From an uncultured Prevotella sp. (GTDB lineage: Bacteria; Bacteroidota; Bacteroidia; Bacteroidales; Bacteroidaceae), in NCBI GenBank assembly GCA_900555035.1, contig USJX01000010.1, positions 1 to 56,547 of the forward strand: 56,547 nt of DNA, written 5' to 3'. Positions 8,296 to 18,500 of this stretch are shown piece by piece (the stretch's first letter is position 1; every line of letters starts with the position of its first letter). A program made the position numbers and the translations under genes. Below the pieces are notes generated by a model, which had not been told where the DNA came from, made no database searches, and worked only from the letters and a program-made list of their open reading frames with translations.

Positions 8296-9282
8296 TCACT
8301 GTCCTCCCAGTCTTTCGAAGAAGGTGATGATTTCTTCGAAGGTCTTGAATTCATCGCTGCCGTATTCTATCGCCGTACCCATGAAACCGTCGCATGGGCG
8401 AGGGTCGATGAAGTAATCGCCGTAGAGCAGGTTCTTCTGGTTGCAGAAGATGATGTGGTCGTAGGCTGGGGTAGAGAGATATTCCTCCACCCACGCCTGT
8501 ACCTTCGCCATGTATTCATGGTCGTTGGTAGGCGCTGGGGCTACGATATATACATTGTAATGCTCTATCAGCATCTCGTATGCCTTGTGCATGCTGCTGG
8601 TTGCCTTCATGTAACTGTCGTGCAGGGCATCGAAGTCGATATATACGATAGGGCGCTCCTTGCCGTTCTGCTTGTCGTCTATCCAGCGGATTACCGGGCA
8701 GAGATAGTGGAATGCCACCTTGTCGATGAGTCGGTGCTCGCCATGGAAGTGGATGGCCTGCGGATAGTGCTCGTGGAAGAGGTCGAAGGTGTGAACCACC
8801 GGGTCTTCATCGCCGAAGAGACCGTAAACTCGTGCCTGCTCCTCAGGGGTGATGTCTTGGAAGCAGCGCTCGGTGATGTCGCGGTATTCCTTGATGAGAC
8901 CCTTGGTAACCATCAGTTCGTTTACTCCGTCCTTTCTCGGGTTCTGGAATTCCTGCTTGCCGGTCATGCTGCTCATCGTGTTGCCCATCTCGAAGGCTGG
9001 ATTCACGAGTATGCGGTCGTAGCCTTTCAGCATCTCGGTGTACATACCACCCATTGAGGTGCCGATGATGAGGTCGGGCTTTTCAGCCTCTACCAGTTTC
9101 TGAAGCATTTCCACAGCTTCCTCAGGATGCACCGGAATGTCTTCTGCCACAAAGGTGGCGTTAGGCATCAGTTCCTGCAACATCTTCACGGTGCCACTCT
9201 GACCAGAAGAGAGGAAACCGTGAACATACATAATCTTCTTGCCCGACATGAGGTCGGGAAATTGCTTGATATATGGATTCAT
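8296..9282 (-). CDS. YqiA-like alpha/beta hydrolase fused to a 5'-nucleotidase-like HAD domain
   Basis: A 328-residue cytoplasmic two-domain protein. Residues 1-200 are an alpha/beta hydrolase of the YqiA/YcfP (UPF0227) type: MYVHGFLSSGQSG, nucleophile motif GTSMGGM near residue 80, a probable acid in FGDEDPVV, and a probable catalytic His in HGEHRL. Residues 215-328 resemble deoxyribonucleotidases of the NT5C type: VYIDFDAL keeps DxD, and NLLYGDYFIDPRP resembles the late HAD motif. The usual DxDGV is altered to DFDAL, so phosphatase activity is uncertain. It has its own promoter region, shared divergently with xpt. Substrates are unknown. Confidence 0.75.
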   Translation of the reverse strand: MNPYIKQFPDLMSGKKIMYVHGFLSSGQSGTVKMLQELMPNATFVAEDIPVHPEEAVEMLQKLVEAEKPDLIIGTSMGGMYTEMLKGYDRILVNPAFEMGNTMSSMTGKQEFQNPRKDGVNELMVTKGLIKEYRDITERCFQDITPEEQARVYGLFGDEDPVVHTFDLFHEHYPQAIHFHGEHRLIDKVAFHYLCPVIRWIDDKQNGKERPIVYIDFDALHDSYMKATSSMHKAYEMLIEHYNVYIVAPAPTNDHEYMAKVQAWVEEYLSTPAYDHIIFCNQKNLLYGDYFIDPRPCDGFMGTAIEYGSDEFKTFEEIITFFERLGGQ

Positions 9283-9416
9283 ATTCTTATTGTTTTATAG
9301 GGGGTAACTGCTCATACTCCCATCATTTCCTGTTAATATTCGGTGCAAAATTACGGTAAATTGCAGACAAAACAAAATTATTGGGCGATAAACTTTCCCG
9401 TTTCCGAAAAAAGTAG

Positions 9417-9424
9417 TAATTTTG
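9417..9424 (+). promoter_or_regulatory. -7 promoter element of xpt
   Basis: TAATTTTG followed by CACC, 32 bp before the xpt ATG. No clear TTTG is visible at -33. I found no purine-riboswitch core in the leader. Confidence 0.65.
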
Positions 9425-9456
9425 CACCCAATAACCATATTAAAGTTCAAGTCATA

Positions 9457-10023
9457 ATGGATTTACTGAAAGAAAGAATTATGCAGGAGGGCCGCTGCTT
9501 TCCTGGTGGAATCTTAAAAGTAGATAGCTTCGTAAATCATCAGATGGACCCTATCCTGATGATGGACCTGGCTAAGGAATTCGTGCGCCTTTTCAAGGAC
9601 ATCAATTACAACAAGATTGTTACTATCGAGGCTTCGGGCATCGCTCCTGCCATCATGGTGGGTTATCTGACCAATCTCCCTGTTGTCTTCGTCAAGAAAA
9701 AGCAGCCTAAGACCATGGAGGGTATGATTACCTCGGTGGTTCACTCTTTTACCAAAGACCGTGACTATACGGTATGTGTAAGCAACAGCTACCTGACTCC
9801 AGAAGACCGTGTTATCTTCATCGACGACTTCCTCGCCAACGGTAACGCTTCCAAGGGTATTATGGATCTCTGCGAGAAGGCTGGTGCCAAGATTGAGGCA
9901 ATGGGCTTCATCATCGAGAAGGCATTCCAGCATGGTGGTGATTTCCTGCGCAAGGAAGGAATCCGTTATGAGGCACTCGCCACAGTAGAGAGCCTGGATG
10001 ATTGCAAGATTGTATTGAAGTAA
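9457..10023 (+). CDS. xpt: Xanthine phosphoribosyltransferase
   Basis: Converts xanthine and PRPP to XMP, completing the salvage route begun by the guanine deaminase and permease upstream. The 188 residues match Bacillus-type Xpt in length. Features seen are the N-terminal MDLLKERIMQEG, LKVDSFVNHQ, and the PRPP loop VIFIDDFLANGNA near residues 125-137. The frame is open from 9343 but the promoter at 9417-9424 fixes the ATG at 9457. It is followed by a weak hairpin and then the M6 protease. Confidence 0.93.
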   Translation: MDLLKERIMQEGRCFPGGILKVDSFVNHQMDPILMMDLAKEFVRLFKDINYNKIVTIEASGIAPAIMVGYLTNLPVVFVKKKQPKTMEGMITSVVHSFTKDRDYTVCVSNSYLTPEDRVIFIDDFLANGNASKGIMDLCEKAGAKIEAMGFIIEKAFQHGGDFLRKEGIRYEALATVESLDDCKIVLK

Positions 10024-10029
10024 GAAAGT

Positions 10030-10058
10030 TGGATAAAATCAAGTGTCAGCTTTTATCC
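10030..10058 (+). terminator. Possible terminator/attenuator after xpt
   Basis: GGATAAAA and TTTTATCC pair over 8 bp around a 12-nt loop just after the xpt stop. The 3' T run is poor, so termination would be weak. Confidence 0.4.
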
Positions 10059-10063
10059 TATGT

Positions 10064-10097
10064 TATTCATTCAGATATGATATTCATTCAGATATGA
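10064..10097 (+). repeat. Perfect 17-bp tandem duplication over the protease start
   Basis: TATTCATTCAGATATGA occurs twice head to tail (10,064-10,080 and 10,081-10,097). The second copy contains the protease start codon. The first copy contains an ATG at 10,077 opening a 6-codon frame (MIFIQI) whose TGA overlaps that start as ATGA. Confidence 0.95.
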
Positions 10098-12316
10098 AGA
10101 TAAGATTTTATTTATTGAACGCCTTGCTTTGTATGGCACTGTCTTCTATGGCAGTGCCTGCAAAGCGAGGCGTTTGGCGTTTGATGACTTTGACTGATGG
10201 AACCGAGGTTCGTGTACAGTTGGTGGGCGATGAATTCATGCATTATTATGTTTCGGAAGACGGAACCAAGTATGTAATGGATGCTGCAACAGGACAAGGA
10301 AAGCGATTGGATTCTACTGCTTCCTTGTCTCGCAAGAAGAATGCGGCAGCCCGTCGTGCAAAGGTTCAATCTCGACAGAAACTCCATCTTCAGAAGGCGA
10401 GAGCAAAGCAGAATAGTTTCCGTGGAACTAGGAAGGGACTTGTTATTTTAGCCGAATTCACCGATCGTAAGTTCCAGAGTGGGCATGACCTGGCATTGTA
10501 TAAGCAGATAGTCAATGGCGATGATTACACGGAAAATGGCTTCCGTGGCAGTGTGAAGGATTATTTCCGTAATCAAAGTATGGGACAGTTTGAACTGGAT
10601 TTCGAGGTGTTGGGTATCTGTCCTTTGCAGAAAGCCACTGCTTATTATGGTGCGAATAGTACTGACGGTGAAGATTTGCGTGCGGGTGCAATGATTGCTG
10701 AGGCTTGCCTTTGGGCGAAGCAGCAGGGAGTTGACTTCTCCAAGTATGATTGGGATAATGATGGCGAAGTGGAACAGGTCTTTGTTCTCTATGCCGGTAA
10801 GGGCGAAGCCAATGGTGGTGCTGCTTCTACCGTTTGGCCTCACATGTATGCTTTGTCATTGTCAGATTATGGCAAAGCGCTGCAGTTTGATGGGGTTAAG
10901 GTGGATACTTACGCCTGTAGCAGTGAATTGAATGGTATGAACAAGCTTGATGGAATAGGTACTTTCTGCCATGAATTCTCTCACTGTCTGGATTTGCCCG
11001 ACCTTTATGACACCAGTTATACCGGATGGTTTGGATTGGGTGAATTTGACCTGATGGATAGTGGCAGCTATAATGGTGACGGAAAATGGCCTGCCGGGTA
11101 TTCGGCTTATGAGAAAGCAAACTGTGGTTGGATTACTCTTCATGACTTAACGGATATAGAAGAGGAGACAAAGGTGGCTGACGTCATGGCGATGAGCCAG
11201 GGAGGAGATGCTTATATCATCAGAAACAAGGCACATGAAGACGAGTATTATATCATTGAAAACCGACAGAATACAGGATGGGATGCTGAACTTCCTGGAG
11301 CGGGAGTCATGATTACTCATGTAGATTATGATGCTGATGTCTGGTATTGTAATGTACTGAACTCGAATAGTGAATATTATGACGATGCCAATCAGAAATT
11401 TGTGAATGACCATCCTCGTCTTACTATCTTCAGAGCAGGCAAGTCAACCTATTTGAATGGTTCGGCAAGTGATCTTTATCCTTATCAGTCTAATAATAGT
11501 CTTACGGCTATGTCTCAACCGGCTGCCACCTTATATAATAAGAATACTGATGGTACTACGTATATGCATCTTGACATCAAGAATATCGCCATTTCAAGTG
11601 ATGGATCGGCTTCGTTTACGGTGAGTAAGGCAGATCATTCTGGTGATCATAAGCCTGATATACCGGTACAGCCTTCAGGCTCTACCTTGTTGTATGAATC
11701 GTTTGACAAGTGTCATGGTACAGGTGGAAACGATAACCTGTGGAAAGGTAGTATTGCTGGAACTCAATTGTTGGGTGAAGACCTGGATAATAGTGGATGG
11801 ACCAGTACGGGAACAGTTTATGAGGCTGACGGTTGCGTGCGCCTTGGAAAATCAGGAGTTGCCGGCAATATCACTACGCCAACCTTTACGGTAAATGGTA
11901 CAGCGATGCTTTCATTCAAGGCTGCGGCATGGGATGGAAGAAATGATGCCTCCAAGTTGTATCTGGAGATAAACGATGTGAATAGTGGCGCAAGGCAGAT
12001 GGCGGTTATCCACAAGTCTGAACTGTCTAAGTATTCAGTACCTCTCAAGAAGGGAGAATGGAGTCAGTTGGGGGCTTCGGTCTATGCTACAGGCGATGTG
12101 AAGATAAGTTTCACTGCCGATAAGGGTCGTTTTTTCCTGGATGAAGTAAAGGTAACTGATAATAAGGTGGATGGTATAGATGAGGTGACGATGCCTCAAC
12201 TGTCTGGTATGGACGGCTATTATACCCTGGATGGAATCAGACTCTCAAAGCCTCTGCAGGGCGTGAATATCATTCGGCAGAAAAATGGTAGGGTAAGAAA
12301 AGTGATGATTCATTAG
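10094..12316 (+). CDS. Secreted M6 family metalloprotease
   Basis: A 740-residue exported zinc protease related to immune inhibitor A. It has a signal peptide MKIRFYLLNALLCMALSSMA, then VPAKRGVWRLMTLTDGTEV, a prodomain region also present in the second M6 protease at 33.5 kb. The zinc site CHEFSHCLDLPDLYDT lies near residues 292-307, with the downstream GEFDLMDSGSYNG met-turn-like block. Residues 535-690 look like a jelly-roll or MAM-like domain. The last 40 residues (YYTLDGIRLSKP...GVNIIRQKNG) resemble Prevotella cell-surface or type IX sorting tails. The ATG at 10,094 is chosen because the signal peptide begins there. No clear promoter was found in the 70 bp upstream. Confidence 0.87.
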   Translation: MKIRFYLLNALLCMALSSMAVPAKRGVWRLMTLTDGTEVRVQLVGDEFMHYYVSEDGTKYVMDAATGQGKRLDSTASLSRKKNAAARRAKVQSRQKLHLQKARAKQNSFRGTRKGLVILAEFTDRKFQSGHDLALYKQIVNGDDYTENGFRGSVKDYFRNQSMGQFELDFEVLGICPLQKATAYYGANSTDGEDLRAGAMIAEACLWAKQQGVDFSKYDWDNDGEVEQVFVLYAGKGEANGGAASTVWPHMYALSLSDYGKALQFDGVKVDTYACSSELNGMNKLDGIGTFCHEFSHCLDLPDLYDTSYTGWFGLGEFDLMDSGSYNGDGKWPAGYSAYEKANCGWITLHDLTDIEEETKVADVMAMSQGGDAYIIRNKAHEDEYYIIENRQNTGWDAELPGAGVMITHVDYDADVWYCNVLNSNSEYYDDANQKFVNDHPRLTIFRAGKSTYLNGSASDLYPYQSNNSLTAMSQPAATLYNKNTDGTTYMHLDIKNIAISSDGSASFTVSKADHSGDHKPDIPVQPSGSTLLYESFDKCHGTGGNDNLWKGSIAGTQLLGEDLDNSGWTSTGTVYEADGCVRLGKSGVAGNITTPTFTVNGTAMLSFKAAAWDGRNDASKLYLEINDVNSGARQMAVIHKSELSKYSVPLKKGEWSQLGASVYATGDVKISFTADKGRFFLDEVKVTDNKVDGIDEVTMPQLSGMDGYYTLDGIRLSKPLQGVNIIRQKNGRVRKVMIH

Positions 12317-12414
12317 GGGGAATCGAATATAGTTATAAAGTGTAAGAGAAGTGTAGTGGTATTTTATACTATTACATTTTTCTTGCACTTTTTTGTATAA
12401 AAATAAGGGAAAAG

Positions 12415-12446
12415 TTTGGGAAAATCAATATAAATATTTAATTTTG
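12415..12446 (+). promoter_or_regulatory. Promoter of the giant subtilase
   Basis: TTTG at 12,415-12,418 and TAATTTTG at 12,439-12,446 with 20 bp between: a full consensus Bacteroidota promoter, giving a leader of about 60 nt. Confidence 0.85.
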
Positions 12447-12509
12447 CACTCAGTTTATATAAACGAGCGAGATTTTTTATTTTATATTTCATTTTAATAA
12501 CAAACAAAC

Positions 12510-15500
12510 ATGACAAGAAGATTACTATTACTTGTATGTGCGGTGCTGTGTTTAGGCAGTAACGTTCGTATTAGTGCGCAGTCAACATCTTCTACTACGC
12601 AATCTGCAGAGTCTAACTTTGTAGAGGGCGTTGTGCGTGTCAAACTTCAACGAGAGATAGCCGACCGTATGGTTGCGGCTAAGCTACCGTTGTCGGTGAA
12701 AGGCACAAACAGGAAGTATGTTCAGACAGGCGTGACCCCGCTCGACAGGGTCAATCAGAAAGTAAAGGCAGTCTCCATGACTCGTGTCTTTCCTTATGCT
12801 GGTAAGAATGAGGCAAAGCACAAGGCTTTCGGACTGGATCTTTGGTATGATGTCCATTATGAGGCATCAGGTATGAAATTGGCACAGGCAAGAAACCTGT
12901 TCCGTTCTGCTGAAGGCGTATCTTACGCACAGCGAATTCCTCTTTACAAGCCTATTGGCGGTGAGCGTTTCCTGGAGGTTTCTCCTGCTGCCGTGGCTAG
13001 GGCTGCCAAGGCTGCATCTACCATGCCTTTCAATGATCCATTGCTCAATGATCAGTGGCATTACAACAACGATGGGCATATCGCAGGAACCAAGGTGGGT
13101 GCCGATGCCAATGTATTCAAGGCTTGGGAAACTGGTGTTACCGGTTCTAAGGATGTTGTGGTTGCTATCATTGATGGTGGCTTCCAGGTAGATCACCCAG
13201 ACCTGAAGGACAATGTGTGGATCAACACAGCCGAGTTGAACGGTAAGCCTGGTGTTGATGATGATGGTGATGGCTATGTAGATGATATCTACGGCTATAA
13301 CTTTGTTATCAATTCAAGCGATATCAACGCTCACTCTCATGGTACTCACGTAGCAGGTACTGTAGGTGCAACCAATAATAATGGTATCGGTGTCTGCGGT
13401 GTTGCCGGTGGTAGCGACGGTAAGGGCGGTGTCAAGATGATGGTTTGCCAGGTATTTGATAGCCGTGCCAGCAGTTCAGCTGTAGCTGATTTCGGTGCTG
13501 CCATTGTTTATGCAGCCGATCGCGGTGCCAGCATTGCCCAGTGTTCTTGGGGTGCCGGTGTTGCTGACGAAGAGGATAAGTCGATTACCGCGGCTGTTGA
13601 TTACTTCACCAAGAATGGTGGTGGCGACAAGATGAACGGAGGTCTCTGTATCTTTGCTGCCGGTAACAATGGCGAGGAAGGCAATTATTATCCAGGTTGT
13701 CTTGACAAGGTTGTGGCTGTTGGTTCCATGGCTCCAGACGGAAGCGTGGCTTATTATTCCAACCGTGGCAAGTGGGTTGATGTGACAGCCCCTGGTGGTT
13801 TGGAAGACAATGGTCAGCAGTATGGCGTATTGAGTACCTTGCCTAACAGTACCTATGGTTACAACGAGGGAACCTCTATGGCGTGTCCTCATGTATCTGG
13901 TATTGCAGCCTTGATTCTTTCCAAGTATGGTAACAAGCAGTTCTCTAATGAGACTCTCCGCACCTTGCTTACCACTTCGGTAAACGACCTGTATACTCAG
14001 AATCCTGAGTACAAGGGTTTGATGGGTTCCGGTTATATCGATGCTTACAAGGCTTTGCAGGGTAAGGAGGGTAGCGTGCCTGAGGCTGTTGCCGACTTCA
14101 CTGTTACTGCATCTCACGACAATGCTCTCATCGAATGGACGATTCCTGAGACCGAAGAGAAGAGCATCGACCATCATGTGATTTATTATAGCACAGAGGA
14201 TTTCTCTGCTACAGACGACTTGAATAAGTTGAGCTCAGTATCAGTAGATACCAAGTTCAAGTATTCTGGCGACAAGATGTCTTATGAGGTAGAAGGCTTG
14301 AAGGCTTCTACTAAGTACTACTTCGCCATTGTGGCTTACAACCGTTGGGGTAAGGCTTCTGCCGTATCTCCAATCAAGGAGGCTACCACCAATTCAGGTC
14401 CTAAGGTTCAGGTAGACCAGAAGAACCTTTCTATGACCGTAGATGCCACCAAGGCTTCCACTGCCGAGGCTTCTTTCAATGTAAAGAATGCCGGTGAGGG
14501 CGTGCTGAAGTATCAGCTTACTACTGCTACGACCCGAGCTACTATGTCTACCAGCGGTCGTATCAAGAATCCAAACCCAGGTCAGGTCCTTCCTTTCAGC
14601 GGTACAGTCAGCCCAACACTTGTGAAGCGCAATGCTGTGGCTACTTCCAACTATCAGGCAAAGGACTGGCCAGACACTTTGACCTATTCCAACCAGTTGT
14701 ACAGCTATATCGGTGAAACTGATACCAAGCTGCCAAATGCTTTGGCTCAGTATTTCTATGTAGATAAGGCAACTTATCCTAATGGTTTCAACCTGACAGA
14801 TCTTCGCTTCCAGGGACAGAACGGACAGAATCCTGTGATTGAGATTTACGACGGTTCACGTACTATCTCTACTGCAAGTTTGATCCAGAAAGTTAATTAT
14901 GATTTCTGGGCATACAACTATCCTATCACCCTGAAAGAGCAGATTCACTTTGCTCCTGGTTCAAGCTTCTGGGTAGTGGCTAAGTTCCCTGCTGGCGCCA
15001 AGAACCCATTGGGTACAGGCAAGACTACCAGAACCGATGTTGCCCAGTACAGTTTCTATAGCTCTGATAACGGTACAACCTGGACTCAGCTGAGTGAGGT
15101 GCTCAAGGGCACCAGCTTTGAGGCAGTAGCCAGTCAGCTCACATGGGCAGTACAGGCCATCAGCAAGAACCCAGACTGGAGTCAGGTACTCAACCCTGAG
15201 CCTATCAGCGGTGAGGTTCGTCCTAACGAAAGCCAGAAGGTTACTCTGAAGAATGATGGTCAGAAACTGGTGAATGGTACTTATAAGTTCAATATCCATG
15301 TCAAGAGCAATGAGGCTGTTGATTCTAAGCAGCAGGTTGCTTTGACTATGATCGTGAAGGGCTATAAGCCAGAATTGCACAGTCAGCAGCTGGTTGACTT
15401 CGGCGACTTGCTGGTTGGTCAGACCAAGACCATTGATGTAGAGTTGACCAATAGCGGTTATGGTGTGTTCGGTGGACAATATGGTATGCTCCAGGCTCCA

Positions 15501-18500
15501 AAAAACATAAAGTCTTCATCCGATCAGTTCAACGTGTCAAAGGGTGCCAATAATATTGCAGCCCGCTCTACCGGTACGTTGCCTGTGACGTTTGCTCCTA
15601 CCAAGGAGGGCAACTTCAGCAGTACCATCACCCTGACCGATAAGAATGGTAATCAGCATTCATTCCTGGTTCGTGGTGTCGCTTCAGTTCCTGCCCAGCA
15701 GAGTGTAACTCCTGAAGTTTATGAAGCAGGCGACTTGAAGGTAGGCGGTGAGGATAAGACTGCTACCATCACTATCAAGAACACGGGTAATTATCCTTTG
15801 CAGTATGTCTTCCCTAAGTTCTCTTCCGAGAAGATAGTAGGTTCTACTGCCAAAGTACATAAGTTTGGTTATACTACCATCTCTAACGTAGCCGGTGACA
15901 AATCATTCGAGTATGAGCCAGCCCCAGAGTTGGCTGATGAGAAGGACATCACCTCGCAGTTTACCAATAATAATTGGCAGTCGGGTCCTATCAAGGTAGG
16001 CTTCAAGTTCCCATTCTATGGTAAGGATTATGATGAAATTTACGTATCTTCTTATGGCGGTGTCTCTATGCAGCAGATGGATGGTCGTATCTCTTGTATG
16101 GTTCCTACTGGCGATTGTGTACAGGGATTGGGCTATATTTCTGCTTATACCAACTCAGGCTGGATGGACATGGGTGCCAACAGTAAGATTACCTATGGTC
16201 ATAAGAACGGTAAACTCTATGTCAAGTTCAAGGATGTGGTAACTCCTGCAACCAATGGTGCCGGCGAGACCACAACCATCAGTTTCCACATGGCTCTTTG
16301 CCCTGACGGAAGTGTAGAGGTTTACTACGATGATTATAATCCAGCAGGCGTATTCGGTTCTGGTGGTCATAACTTCGTAGGTGTCAGCGATATTGCTGCT
16401 TCCGACCCTTGTATATTTGTTGATGCCAACAAGGTACAGGAGAGCAATGGTGGTCTGAATGCTCCTTATTATGATATCCAGACAGGCAGCGCCATCAAGA
16501 TTGTGGCTCCTGCCAAGTCTATGATCAAGAGCCTGTCAAGCACTGATGGCTATGTCGGCAATGGTGAAAGCAAGGAAATCAAGGTAACATTGGCAGCCAA
16601 CGATGATTTGGTGGCAGGACCTCTGACCAACTATCTCACCGTTATCACCAACGACCCAATTAACCCAAGTGCATCTGTCAAGTTGACTGCCAACATTGTT
16701 GGCGACAACCTGAAGGCTGAGGCTGCTCTCGATTCTACCAGCGTAGATTTCGGTAAGGTATTCCGCACTTCTGCCCAGCAGCGCACAGTATTGTTGAGCA
16801 ACAATGGTAAGGATGCTCTCCAGGTAGCTGGCGTATCTGTCAAGAACGGCAAGTTTACTCTCGCAGAAGAAATAAAAGCTGCCTTCTCTGTTCCTGCAGG
16901 TCAGGGCAAGGATATCGTAGTAACATTGCCTACTGCCGAGAAGGGTACTGTAGAAGATGTGCTCGTTATCACCTATCAGGATGGTACAACCAAGGAAATC
17001 CCATTGAAGGCTGAGGTGATTGGTAATCCTACCTGGAAGAGTAATCCCGAGAGCCTGAAGGTTGAAACTCCTTATGGTACCAACGTAGAAAAGACAATCC
17101 AGGTAACCAACGAGGGCGATGAGAACCTTACGTTCTCTGCTGAGCCTGCTTCTTGGTATACAGCTTCCGACCTGGAGGCTAAAGGAAATTCTACAGTAGA
17201 CTATGTGTTCAAGTCTAAGCTCGATGGCTTCGATATACCTTACAAGTGGGTAGACATCACCAACGACTATACCGAGCACATGCCTTATGCATACTATATT
17301 AATAAGACAGACTTCAAGAAGGTAACACTTCCATTCGAATTCCCATTCTATGGCAAGAAGTACAAGGAGATGTATATCTACAATACTGGTTTCGTATCTT
17401 TCGATGCACCGGTAGAGGATTACAAGCAGTTCCCTGAGCCACCAGCCAGTCTGCCAACAACAGAAACCTTCTATACCAACATCATCTGCCCATTCTGGGG
17501 TAACCACTCTATGAACACTCCATCTTCTGATGGTGTATATTACAAGGCAAAGGATGATGAGGTCATTGTAAGCTATAAGAATTATGGCAATACGATGATG
17601 CTGGGTATGAACTTTGAGGTGATTCTCCGCAAGGACGGTTCCTTCAAGTTCCAGTACCATGTAGATCCTGATGGATTCCAGTTGGGTGTATTCGGACTCT
17701 GTGGTATCATGGATCATACCGGTACCCGCGGTATTACTCCTGCTGATATGTATATCACCGACGGCAATACCGTCGAGTTTACACCTTATAAGAACTATGT
17801 AGTGGCTCCAGGTGAGCAGGTTGAAATGCCAGTTGAGCTGAAGGCTAACCAGCTGGCTGATACTTACGACTGTGAGTTGAACGTTACCACCAACGATCCT
17901 TCTAAGCCAAGCGTTAAGATTCCTGTTACGCTGAATATCACTGGTGAGGTTCAGGCTGAGTTCCCAGAGGTAATCAATGTTGAGCAGCCTGTAGATGAAT
18001 ATGCAATGTATCCTTCATACTATGAATTCTATGTAGTAAACAAGGGAACCAAGGCATTCACTATCACAAACGTTGCTTCTGAGATGTTTGTTGCTGATGA
18101 TCCTGATGATCCATGGGCTATGCCTGAGGCTTCACTTGAGGTTTATACTTCAGCAAACAACAGTGGTGATGACGGCATCGATCCAGGTCCAATGGCACTT
18201 GCTGCTGATGCTGCCAAGGCATGGGTTCCATACCAGAGCGGCATGATGGCACCTATTGTGGTAGGTGAGGATACCGTTAAGTTCAGAATCACTCCTTATA
18301 ATGTTTCTGAGGTTCATGCTAAGGATTATCCTCTCGTATTCTCTGTAGAGGGCTTGGAAAATACCGAGTACAACTCTACCATTAAGTTGAATATCACAGA
18401 GGCTCCTGTCATGGCCTTCGACCCAGAGGAGTTGCACATTGAGAACGTGGCTTCTGACTATAAGGGCACTTCTACCGTCAATCTGAAGAACGATGGCGAG

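Noticed and set aside
9425..9456. Purine riboswitch before xpt
   Set aside because: The leader is about 30 nt and lacks the three-way junction core; the same holds before guaD.
16536..17717. 393-codon minus-strand frame
   Set aside because: It lies inside the subtilase stalk; the translation is rich in Ile, Tyr and Cys without motifs. Open antisense frames follow from the codon use here.
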